Origin: Gimesia chilikensis
GTDB taxonomy: Bacteria; Planctomycetota; Planctomycetia; Planctomycetales; Planctomycetaceae
Assembly: GCF_007744075.1 (NCBI RefSeq)
Contig: NZ_CP036266.1
Span: 434,001 to 498,000, forward strand
DNA: 64,000 nt
Direction: 5' to 3'
The position numbers and the translations under genes were made by a program. The notes below the pieces were generated by a model, which was not told where the DNA came from, made no database searches, and worked only from the letters and a program-made list of their open reading frames with translations. Shown piece by piece: positions 1-7,114 of the stretch. Position 1 is the stretch's first letter; the number at the start of each line of letters is the position of its first letter.

Positions 1-95
1 GGGGGCGGGTGACTTAGTGTATCATTCTATTACAGGGGAACGCTGGGGGAAGGTCAAGGGGGAGAATGGGGGTGAGGCTCGATCTGGGGTTTTCT

Positions 96-135
96 GAACC
101 ACGAAATACACGAAAGGCACGAAAAAATTGTGTGC
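96..135. repeat. CACGAAA-type dispersed repeat, copy 1
   Basis: The core CGAAAGGCACGAAAA (111-125) is followed by a T-rich tail ending in TTGTGTGC. A second copy of the same core lies at 512-538 and ends in TTTTGTGC. Two matching non-coding copies 400 bp apart suggest a dispersed intergenic repeat rather than coding sequence. Function unknown. Confidence 0.5.
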
Positions 136-385
136 ATTCGTCACCGCCTGATAAGGGAGAGTGCTCATTCGAGTGGTGACTGATGTGAGTGCCTGGTGTG
201 TATCTCGCGTGAGGGGGGCGGCTGTGTAGAATGCAGGCCGGTTTACGTTGTGAGCGGAATGGCGTTCGGCATTGACTCTCGATCAGCATCAACCTTTTTA
301 CCGGCGGCTGGTGCCTTGGCGCTCACGGTTGGTGGGTGGGCTGTGCTTTCCTTTGGGTGTTGATACCGGTGGTGTGTCGCCAGGC

Positions 386-407
386 GGGCGAACGCATGGG
401 TTCGCCC
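386..407. repeat. REP-like perfect hairpin
   Basis: GGGCGAAC (386-393) and GTTCGCCC (400-407) form a perfect 8-bp inverted repeat around a 6-base loop. No T-run follows and no gene ends just before it, so it looks more like an extragenic palindromic repeat than a terminator. Confidence 0.5.
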
Positions 408-511
408 CTACGACAGACAGGGGGTTGGTTTCGCTGTTGAGCGGTTGTTCTGTGACCTCCTGTTGCCTGTGGCAATCCCGGATTTCATTCGGGGTTACCT
501 ATTTTCTTTAC

Positions 512-538
512 CGCGAAAGGCACGAAAATATTTTGTGC
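512..538. repeat. CACGAAA-type dispersed repeat, copy 2
   Basis: This is the second copy of the element at 96-135, sharing the core CGAAAGGCACGAAAA and a TTTTGTGC tail. It lies in the same gene-poor stretch. Confidence 0.5.
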
Positions 539-648
539 GAGGTCAGCACAGTCTGGCGAGCCGACTGTGGCACCCGTTGTGTAATTTGTTTTTTGAGAGG
601 TTGTCATGTTGAGAACGAAATTCGTGAACCGAGACAGGGAGGCCAGGA

Positions 649-733
649 CAGAATTTTGTCCCGATGTGGCCGGATTTTGTCCTGGTGTGTCCAGGTTTTT
701 GTCCCTGTGTGACCGGAGTTTGTCCTGGTCTGC
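649..733. repeat. Degenerate 21-22 bp tandem repeat, four copies
   Basis: Four consecutive units start at about 649, 670, 691 and 713. Each has the form CCGGATTTTGTCCTGGTGTG with a few changes; the invariant core is TTTGTCC. Unit lengths are 21, 21, 22 and 21, so the array does not keep a reading frame, which argues against a coding repeat. Confidence 0.6.
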
Positions 734-1013
734 CGTGAACAATATGTGGGAAACATTTTGCATGAGTTCTGTTTGCTCCAGTGAAAACCCGGTGAATAGC
801 GGCGGGGATTCAGGTGCTGTTGCGTCAGTGGTGTCTGGTGTTCCGGTGCACGCTGACCTGCCTCGCGCGCGAGCCAGAGGGGAACAGCATACGATTCGGG
901 AGGGGCGGTTCAAGGGGAGTTTGTGCAGTAAATACGGGTAAAATGAGCACCTGATTGCGGGGTTCATGTCAGGGGAAACGACAAATAAGTTCCTCAATCT
1001 CGTATTTCTGGTA

Positions 1014-1019
1014 TATAAT
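1014..1019 (+). promoter_or_regulatory. Candidate -10 box of the Fur-family gene
   Basis: A perfect TATAAT lies 87 bases upstream of the Fur-family start codon. I could not find a good -35 at the right distance, so this is a candidate only. Confidence 0.35.
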
Positions 1020-1105
1020 GGCTAAGATATTCGCTTCGAACCGAGAACTGTCTGAATCTTCACAACTGACATATATCGGCACTATGGGGTGCCTGGATCT
1101 GATTT

Positions 1106-1552
1106 ATGAAACATCTGTCTCAAGCAGAAGAAATTGAGGAAATCCGCCAGCTGGTGCGGAAGAGTGGCCTGCGGAGTACGGCGGCCCGGATTACCGTGAT
1201 CCAGTTTTTGCGGAAGGCGAAGTCTCCGCTGACGCACGCCGAGATTGCAGAAGATCTGACCCCCATGGGCTTTGATAAAGCGACCGTGTATCGCAACCTG
1301 ATTGACCTGGCGGATGCAGGTCTGGTGAAACGGACCGAGCTGGGCGATCATGCCTGGCGGTTCGAATTACGGAACCCGGATGAGCCGGAAGATGCAGAGC
1401 ATCCGCACTTTGTCTGTACGGAATGCGGCAGTGTTTCGTGCCTGCACGATGTGGATTTCAAGACTCCCAAGAACAAGCAGTGGGCGGCGGTCGGTAAAGT
1501 GACCGAGATCCTGCTTAAGGGAATCTGCAGCGAGTGTGAAGAGGAAGAGTGA
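1106..1552 (+). CDS. Fur-family metalloregulator (Zur/PerR/Fur type)
   Basis: This 148-residue protein matches the Fur family in length and architecture. The N-terminal winged helix contains the recognition segment ending in ATVYRNLIDL (about residues 58-67), the classic Fur signature. The C-terminal half carries HPHFVC, a CxxC pair in TECGSVSC, and a second pair, CSEC, at the very end; together these would form the structural zinc site. Fur proteins are dimeric repressors that use metal as co-repressor. The neighbour is a convergent ZIP-type metal transporter whose stop is only 7 bases away, which favours a zinc-sensing (Zur-like) role, but Fur, Zur and PerR cannot be separated by eye. The start ATG at 1106 is in register with the family N-terminus. 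Confidence 0.88.
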   Translation: MKHLSQAEEIEEIRQLVRKSGLRSTAARITVIQFLRKAKSPLTHAEIAEDLTPMGFDKATVYRNLIDLADAGLVKRTELGDHAWRFELRNPDEPEDAEHPHFVCTECGSVSCLHDVDFKTPKNKQWAAVGKVTEILLKGICSECEEEE

Positions 1553-1559
1553 GCGCTGG

Positions 1560-2711
1560 TCAGTGGTCGTGCTTGTGCTCGTGGGAATGCGAGTGACCGT
1601 CGTCTGATTCTTCCGCGTGCGAGCCGTGGTTGTGAACGTGTTCGGGTTCGAGAAAGCCGATGCCGTACGCGAGGGCGATGCCGAGCAGGAGTACGAACGA
1701 GAGTCGGAAGCGGTTATGCGAATGGAATTCCATTTCCGGCAGCAGGTCGCCCAGCGAGATACAGATAAAGACGCCCGCGGCGAAGGCCAGGGCACAGCCG
1801 ATGATGATGTGCTGGTTATCGGAAAACTGCTGTACTCCGAGGAAGAAGAGCAGGGCACCGAGGGGGCACATCAACGCGAAGCCGATGTTGACGGCGTTTC
1901 TCCAGCCGGCAGACCAGCCACCCGCAGCCATCAGCGATGTGATCGAAACGGCATCTAGTGGTTTGTGTAGTGCGATCGCCAGAAAAGTTCCGAGGCCGAA
2001 CAAAGAGAGAAAGACTTCGTGGTGTTGCTCGGCTATGATACTGGCGCCGAGAGCGAGCCCGTCGATCAGTGTGTGCAGGGCCAGGCCCAGGGCGATGCCG
2101 ACCCAGCTCAAATGATGCGAGTGGGCATGCGTGTGCGAATGGACCGGCGCGTGCGCGTGATGCTGATCGCAGTCGTGATCGTGGTCATGGTCATGTGTGT
2201 GTCCTTCTTCTTCGAGTTCCACGGTACCGTGCTGGTGAAAGTGGAAGGTTCTCAGCAGGAAGAAGAGCGTGATGATGCCGGTCATCATCCACCAGACGGC
2301 GCGGTCAATCGATCCCATTTCGGCGACCGCGTGTGGCAGAAGATGAAAGACGCCGATGCCCAGCATAAGTCCGCCGACAAAACTGATGAGCGTTTCCATG
2401 CGGGTGTGTGTCAGTTTGACAAACGAGGGGAGCCAGCCTCCCATTAAGGACGAGAAGACAATCAGCGCGCAATAGATGCCAAGCAGTGTGTATGACCAGC
2501 CGGTGCCGTTGTCGGAAGCCGGTTCTGTCGTGGATTCCTCAGTGGCGGTGCTGGTCGTTTTTTCCGGGTGCGGGTGAGTGTGTTCGGCAGCCGCGGCCTG
2601 GGTGGGGCGCGAGGTGAAAAAGCCGGGCGCTACCAGGAAGGTGACCAGGGGAATCGTGAGCAGCAGAAAGGTCAACCGCACGTCGTTTTTGAGGTGTGAC
2701 AGGGGTTTCAT
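1560..2711 (-). CDS. ZIP-family metal (zinc) transporter
   Basis: A 383-residue membrane protein of the ZIP (ZRT/IRT-like) family, which imports Zn2+ or related divalent cations. A first hydrophobic segment near residues 13-30 may be a signal or membrane anchor and is followed by a His-rich stretch. Further helices follow, with a long His/Asp loop near residues 170-200. The ZIP core is visible as HTLIDGLALGAS and, later, ALHKPLDAVS, which carry the histidines, aspartates and glycines of the transport site. The C-terminus is again His-rich. It is convergent with the Fur-family gene. An imperfect dyad at 2794-2814, upstream of its start, is a candidate operator. No strong Shine-Dalgarno precedes the ATG. 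Confidence 0.88.
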   Translation of the reverse strand: MKPLSHLKNDVRLTFLLLTIPLVTFLVAPGFFTSRPTQAAAAEHTHPHPEKTTSTATEESTTEPASDNGTGWSYTLLGIYCALIVFSSLMGGWLPSFVKLTHTRMETLISFVGGLMLGIGVFHLLPHAVAEMGSIDRAVWWMMTGIITLFFLLRTFHFHQHGTVELEEEGHTHDHDHDHDCDQHHAHAPVHSHTHAHSHHLSWVGIALGLALHTLIDGLALGASIIAEQHHEVFLSLFGLGTFLAIALHKPLDAVSITSLMAAGGWSAGWRNAVNIGFALMCPLGALLFFLGVQQFSDNQHIIIGCALAFAAGVFICISLGDLLPEMEFHSHNRFRLSFVLLLGIALAYGIGFLEPEHVHNHGSHAEESDDGHSHSHEHKHDH

Positions 2712-2793
2712 GGGATCAGAACAATCAGCATTGAGCGTGAACTTGAAGCGGACTTAGCGGGAATGGAATTCTCTATCGGCGTTCAAGTATTGT

Positions 2794-2814
2794 AATAGCA
2801 AATAAATTGCGATT
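2794..2814 (-). promoter_or_regulatory. Candidate Fur/Zur-type operator of the ZIP gene
   Basis: AATAGCAA (2794-2801) and TTGCGATT (2807-2814) form an inverted repeat with 7 of 8 matching arm positions around a 5-base AT-rich centre. On the minus strand a TACAAT sequence directly follows it, so a bound repressor would cover the likely promoter of the ZIP gene. Size and AT-rich symmetry resemble Fur-family boxes; the exact consensus for planctomycetes is unknown to me. Confidence 0.4.
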
Positions 2815-3124
2815 GAATTTAGCTTTTACGATGAATCAAGACAAGAGCCGTCCCGTGTTGATTGGGGAAGTTTCTGAACTTCTGCACCGCGGGTCAGGGG
2901 TTGGGGAGGCGATTCGGAGCAGATCCCGCTGTACGGAGGGTTTTACCCCGGTTTGAGGCACTGTTTGCAGGCTCGAAGCAGCGTTTCCTTAAGTGGGTTT
3001 ATTAAAGGGATGTGCGACTCCACTAAAGATAAGTGCAGTTATTGCCTCACTTTACCCTGTTAAACTCTTCCGGTTAGGGGTTCTGTTCGGAGTGTTCCTG
3101 GGGTGCGGCCAATTGTGAAGCGTC

Positions 3125-3152
3125 TTAACAGTTTCTTAATATTTGCTTCAAA
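3125..3152 (+). promoter_or_regulatory. Candidate PHO-box-like direct repeats
   Basis: Three hexamers, TTAACA, TTAATA and TTCAAA, are spaced by exactly 5 bases (starts 3125, 3136, 3147), giving an 11-bp period. PhoP/PhoB sites are direct repeats with that period, and the Bacillus PhoP hexamer is close to TTAACA. They lie 112 bases upstream of a porin of the OprO/OprP family. Confidence 0.35.
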
Positions 3153-3263
3153 AAAGATCCGCCGATAAGCGAATACAGGATCACGTTGTTTTTACAGGCA
3201 TGTGGAAATACGGATTAATTAGTAAAACCGCCTGGTAAGGAAGCCGGGCCTTGAACATCAGGG

Positions 3264-4865
3264 ATGAAGATGCGCACATTCATTAAGACTGCAGGTTTCC
3301 TGCTCTTACTGGGGACACTGTTTCGTACAACCAGTGTCTTTGCGGAAGATGCTCGAATCGATTCTGCTCAACTGGAGCGCCTGCTGGACCGTTTAGAAGC
3401 AGCGGAACAGCGGATCCAGGAGCTGGAGCAGAAGAAGGAAGAGCCTAAGCAGCAGACACCACCGCCCGCCCCGACTTCCCGGATGGCGCCTCCTCCTCAG
3501 CTGGAAGCAGCAAGTGGGGGACTGGACGATTCCGAGCAGCTATTGATCAACAACTTCTACGATGAAGCGGGAGACAACGCTCTGGAGAGCCGCCTGTCGA
3601 CTCTGGAAGAGGACTGGAAAAAGTTCTCCGAATCAGAGCAGGCCAAGAAAGCCGAAGATGCCGCCAAGCCGACTACCTTGAAAGTCTTTGGTCGTATTCA
3701 CCTGGATGGCTGGAACTTCTCTAACAGCACTCCGGGGATCGACTCCTTTAATGATCCGACCGACCCGACCGATCCACAGAACCGTGTTGGATTCCGTCGT
3801 GTGCGTATCGGGGTGTCTGGTAAAATCAAAGACAACATGCTCTACAAATTCGAGTATGACTTCGCCGATCCTGGTGACCCCGCGTTCAAAGACGTTTACA
3901 TGGGATGGGACGACCTGCCGGTCTTTCAGACACTGTTGATTGGTAACCAGAAGCGTCCGCTGGGTATGGACCACCTTAACAGTAGTCGTTACAACTGGTT
4001 CATGGAACGTCCGCTGGTGATCGAAGCGTTCAACCAGGATGCACGTCGTCTGGGGATTTGTGCCTACGGCGTTTCGGATGATGAGACCTGGAACTGGCGT
4101 TACGGTATCTTCAACCTGGAAGATATCTCGAAAGACGGGGCGTACATTGGCGACGCAGGTCAGTATTCGATCAACGGTCGTTTTGCCGGTACTCCCTGGT
4201 ACGATGAAACCTCGGGTGGTCGCGGTTACCTGCACCTGGCTGTCGCCGACATGTGGGCCAAGCCGGATGGCGATCCGAGTGCGACCGCTTCGAACAACAA
4301 CGAAGCCCGTTTCCGGACCCGTCCTGAAGCCCGTACCAGCAGCCGCTGGATTGACACCGGTGCGATTGCAGGAGCCGAATGGTTCAACACACTGGGCTTC
4401 GAAGCGATGTTGAACATCGGATCTTTCGGGGTCGTCAGCGAATACCAGGTGACTCATGTGGGCCGCGGTTCGCAGGGATCTCAGCTGACGTTTGAAGGTG
4501 CTTATGTCGAGGCTGGTTACTTCCTGACTGGCGAATATCAGCCGATCGACCGCAAGTCTGGAACCATTGGCCGTGTCAAGCCGCTGGAGAACTTCTTCCT
4601 GGTTCGTACTTGTGACGACGAAATCGGTGGTGGCTGGGGTGCGTGGCAGGTTGTGGCCCGTTACTCCTACCTGGACCTGTCTAACGGAAATATCACCGGT
4701 GGTGATGAAACCAACTTCACCTTTGGTATGAACTGGTGGTGGAACTCTCACTCACGTGTGCAGTTCAACTACATCCATGCTCAGATTGATGACCGTGGTC
4801 CGATCAACGGATATACCGGCGGTCGATCCGACATCTTCGGTGCCCGGTTTATGGTGGACTTCTAA
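3264..4865 (+). CDS. OprO/OprP-type (phosphate-selective) outer-membrane porin
   Basis: A 533-residue exported protein. Residues 1-27 form a Sec signal peptide (MKMR, hydrophobic LLLLGTLF, cleavage near VFAED). A short coiled coil (about 33-60, LLDRLEAAEQRIQELEQ) and a Pro-rich linker follow, and the rest reads as alternating beta strands of a porin barrel, ending in ARFMVDF with the C-terminal aromatic typical of outer-membrane proteins. Segments such as GFRRVRIGVSGKI, KFEYDF and GNQKRPLGMDHLNSSRY are characteristic of the porin O/P family, which passes phosphate, polyphosphate or other anions. Such porins with an N-terminal coiled coil are common in planctomycetes. Actual substrate is not proven. 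It is followed after 61 bases by a Cys-rich exported protein. Confidence 0.85.
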   Translation: MKMRTFIKTAGFLLLLGTLFRTTSVFAEDARIDSAQLERLLDRLEAAEQRIQELEQKKEEPKQQTPPPAPTSRMAPPPQLEAASGGLDDSEQLLINNFYDEAGDNALESRLSTLEEDWKKFSESEQAKKAEDAAKPTTLKVFGRIHLDGWNFSNSTPGIDSFNDPTDPTDPQNRVGFRRVRIGVSGKIKDNMLYKFEYDFADPGDPAFKDVYMGWDDLPVFQTLLIGNQKRPLGMDHLNSSRYNWFMERPLVIEAFNQDARRLGICAYGVSDDETWNWRYGIFNLEDISKDGAYIGDAGQYSINGRFAGTPWYDETSGGRGYLHLAVADMWAKPDGDPSATASNNNEARFRTRPEARTSSRWIDTGAIAGAEWFNTLGFEAMLNIGSFGVVSEYQVTHVGRGSQGSQLTFEGAYVEAGYFLTGEYQPIDRKSGTIGRVKPLENFFLVRTCDDEIGGGWGAWQVVARYSYLDLSNGNITGGDETNFTFGMNWWWNSHSRVQFNYIHAQIDDRGPINGYTGGRSDIFGARFMVDF

Positions 4866-4926
4866 GCCAGGTTCCAACTCAGCGACTATCAATATTTGAA
4901 AATTAAAATCTCAGGAAGTGAGAATT

Positions 4927-5391
4927 ATGAAATATTTAGCAATCGTTGTGCTGGCAGTCACGGTCAGCCTGTCGGGGGGAACTCAGAGTTCAGCCGGAAA
5001 CGGCGCCCCCTGTTGCGACAAAGCAAACGGTGCGTGCGGCAGCTGCAACAGCTGTAACAGTTGTTCTCAGGGTTGTAAGACCTGTCGGCTGTACGTCGAA
5101 ACGCTAAAAGTGAAGAAGCATTGTTTCTTTACTGAATGCAAAGATATCTGTATTCCACCCGTGCGGTTTCCCTGGCAGAAGTGCTGCGACCTGAAGTGCG
5201 GTAAGGTCAAGACCGTGCGTGTGCTGAAAAAGCACGAATACAAGTGTGATAAATGCGGATACAAGTGGACGGTGGAAGATCTCTGCGGGAACTGCAACAG
5301 TGGTGCCTGCGAGGCCATGCCTCCCGCTCCTGCGAAGTCAGCCCAGGCGCAGCCTCCGCTGGCACCAGCGACTTCAATCAGAAAACGGTAA
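4927..5391 (+). CDS. Small Cys-rich exported protein, unknown function
   Basis: The 154-residue product starts MKYLAIVVLAV, a clear Sec signal peptide; I chose ATG 4927 because AGGAAGTGAG sits just upstream, although a GTG at 4918 is in frame. The mature part has 19 cysteines by my count, arranged in several CxxC pairs (GSCNSCNSCSQGCKTC, YKCDKCGY, LCGNCNSGAC), basic stretches and a Pro/Ala-rich tail. The KCDKCGYKW segment resembles a zinc ribbon. I do not recognise the family. It lies immediately downstream of the porin and may be cotranscribed. Metal binding or disulfide-stabilised envelope function is inference. Confidence 0.75.
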   Translation: MKYLAIVVLAVTVSLSGGTQSSAGNGAPCCDKANGACGSCNSCNSCSQGCKTCRLYVETLKVKKHCFFTECKDICIPPVRFPWQKCCDLKCGKVKTVRVLKKHEYKCDKCGYKWTVEDLCGNCNSGACEAMPPAPAKSAQAQPPLAPATSIRKR

Positions 5392-5451
5392 TCTGATTGG
5401 GTGAACAGGTTCCGTTTCTGACGAGGCCTGTGACAATGAAGTCAGATCAAT

Positions 5452-5486
5452 ACGCCTCCTCGGTCTCAGTACGCGAGGAGGCGTTT
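5452..5486 (+). terminator. Terminator-like hairpin after the Cys-rich gene
   Basis: ACGCCTCCTCG (5452-5462) and CGAGGAGGCGT (5474-5484) form a perfect 11-bp stem around an 11-base loop, followed by a short T stretch. It lies 60 bases past the Cys-rich gene stop. The weak T-run makes intrinsic termination likely but not certain. Confidence 0.6.
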
Positions 5487-5628
5487 ATCTGTTGGCGGGC
5501 CAGCTTGATGGAAAATGATTTCATGCGATCTTTGATGCTTTCAATCAGGGCCAGTTCTGGCATAATTAAAGAGCGTCAGCCTGGTGCCGCTCAGATGTTC
5601 TTTCCCTTCCTGATTGTTGAGTGACAGC

Positions 5629-7095
5629 ATGATCTGTATTTCTGTAACTCCCGAATCCCGTAACTTTGCCAAGGTCGATATCCTGAATGCAGCCGCACAG
5701 TGCGACCTGGTAGAACTCTGCCTGGACCGGTTGATTAAGACGCCCGATATCGGCGATCTGATCTCAGGTTTCGAAGTGCCGATTCTGGTTTCCTGTCGGC
5801 ATTCCGAGGAAGGGGGGCAGTTCAAAGGCACGGAAGCGGAGCGGGTTCAGCTGCTCAAGCAGGCGATCATCGCCGAGCCGGAATACATTGAGCTGGACCT
5901 GGAAACAGCGCGACAGATTCCCCGCTTCGGCAAGACCAAACGGGTTATCACTTACACGAGTCTGAAAAAGCCGCTGTCACAGGTCGATGATATTTTCGAC
6001 GAAATAGAAGACGCGAAAGCCGACGTGATCAAGTTTACCTGGCCGACGCCGACACTGCAGACCGCGTGGCCTCTACTGGCGGCGATCAGTCAGAAGCGAG
6101 AGATTCCCGTCGTCGGACTGGGACTGGGGGCAGCGGGGATTACGTTTTCTCTGCTGGGCACGAAATACGGTTCTCCCTGGATATACGCGGCCCTGGAAAA
6201 GGGGATGGAAGTTTTCGAGGGACAGCCGACGGTCGCGGAGCTCAGCGAAGTGTTTCATTGTCAGCGTATCTCGGCCAAGACCCGTTTCATTGGTGTGGCG
6301 GGGCTGGGAGTGACAGAACGGCGGACAATTGAGGTCATCAATAAAGCCTCTGAAACACTGGGGCTGGATTATGTCTGTCTGCCGCTGGTGATCAACGACT
6401 TCAAGCAGGTGCATAAGATGCTGGGGATTCTCAAAATCCGTTCGCTGGTAGTCAGTCCGCGTATGGGAGAATTCATTTTGCCTCTGGCCGAACATCTGGA
6501 AGAGTCCTCACAGAAGACCGGTTATGGGGATCTGCAACTGAATCAGCCGGATGGCTGGCATGCTTACGATACCGTTCGACGGAGTGCGATCCGGAGCCTG
6601 GAGACAACGCTCGGAGCAAGCACTGATGGAGACAGTTCTGTCTTTCAGCGGAAGAACATTCTGGTACTGGGACAGGGCGGACTGACGAAGGCCATCGTCT
6701 ACAGTCTGACGCAACTCGGTGCTGTGGTAAGTGTCACTTCACCCAACGATCGTGCGGCGCAGGGAATCGCGAAGACGTTTGATGTGCGGTATGTGCCGTT
6801 TGCAACGATCTATGACACGCTGTGTGACATCGTGATTCAGACCGATCCTGAATTGCAGCTGGGACCCGGCAAGTTGAATTTCAATCCCTCCTATCTCCGC
6901 GAGACCATGACGGTGATGGATATCAGTCATCTGCCCGAGGAGACAGAGTTGATCCGTGAGGCGGAGAACCGGGGCTGTGAAGTGGTGTCGGTGGATGAAG
7001 TCTATCGTCGGCAGTTGAATCAGATTTTCAAGGCGATTACCGGCCAGGAAATTCCGGACGAGATCTTCACCAGCCGCAGTGAATACACGCGGTGA
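5629..7095 (+). CDS. AroD-AroE-like fusion (3-dehydroquinate dehydratase + shikimate dehydrogenase folds), divergent
   Basis: The 488-residue protein begins MICISVTPES, typical of type I dehydroquinase. Its first half (about 1-215) keeps VELCLD, SCRHSEEGG, the Schiff-base lysine in DVIKF (K135), a GSPWIYAAL segment and GQPTVAEL. The second half (about 220-480) has the shikimate dehydrogenase order with a clear NADP-binding loop, LVLGQGGLTKAIV. Key residues look changed: the dehydroquinase histidine of the ISYHDF motif is Thr (T110), the ExRxD arginine is Cys (C31) and the SR arginine near the C-terminal loop is Ser (S174). The dehydrogenase NVTxPxK lysine aligns with Met (M279) and the NTD aspartate is missing. 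In-frame TTG codons at 5614-5619 lie upstream, but ATG 5629 fits the family. It may be a divergent enzyme or a repurposed protein; see findings. Confidence 0.75.
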   Translation: MICISVTPESRNFAKVDILNAAAQCDLVELCLDRLIKTPDIGDLISGFEVPILVSCRHSEEGGQFKGTEAERVQLLKQAIIAEPEYIELDLETARQIPRFGKTKRVITYTSLKKPLSQVDDIFDEIEDAKADVIKFTWPTPTLQTAWPLLAAISQKREIPVVGLGLGAAGITFSLLGTKYGSPWIYAALEKGMEVFEGQPTVAELSEVFHCQRISAKTRFIGVAGLGVTERRTIEVINKASETLGLDYVCLPLVINDFKQVHKMLGILKIRSLVVSPRMGEFILPLAEHLEESSQKTGYGDLQLNQPDGWHAYDTVRRSAIRSLETTLGASTDGDSSVFQRKNILVLGQGGLTKAIVYSLTQLGAVVSVTSPNDRAAQGIAKTFDVRYVPFATIYDTLCDIVIQTDPELQLGPGKLNFNPSYLRETMTVMDISHLPEETELIREAENRGCEVVSVDEVYRRQLNQIFKAITGQEIPDEIFTSRSEYTR

Positions 7096-7114
7096 GGCGG
7101 GTTGCCTCGTCGCG

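Larger units (their letters stand above)
1..1105. other. Gene-poor region with repeat debris
   Basis: I see no convincing gene in this 1.1 kb. The open frames on both strands overlap one another, have no recognisable domain and lack good ribosome binding sites. The stretch holds several short repeat-like pieces described separately: a hairpin at 386-407, two copies of a CGAAAGGCACGAAAA element near 111 and 515, and a degenerate 21-22 bp tandem repeat at 649-733. Its right end carries the probable promoter of the Fur-family gene. Confidence 0.6.
2712..3263. other. Divergent intergenic region, zip/porin
   Basis: This 552-base gap separates the divergently transcribed ZIP and porin genes and should hold both promoters. 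It contains the dyad at 2794-2814 on the ZIP side and the 11-bp-spaced hexamer series at 3125-3152 on the porin side. I see no gene in it. Confidence 0.6.

Noticed and set aside
485..997. 170-codon frame on the minus strand in the first kilobase
   Set aside because: It runs through the tandem repeat, whose unit length changes frame, and through a CACGAAA repeat; no domain and no good start.
3633..4751. 372-codon frame antisense to the porin
   Set aside because: Thr/Val/Arg-rich, without a domain or RBS; the porin on the other strand is well supported.
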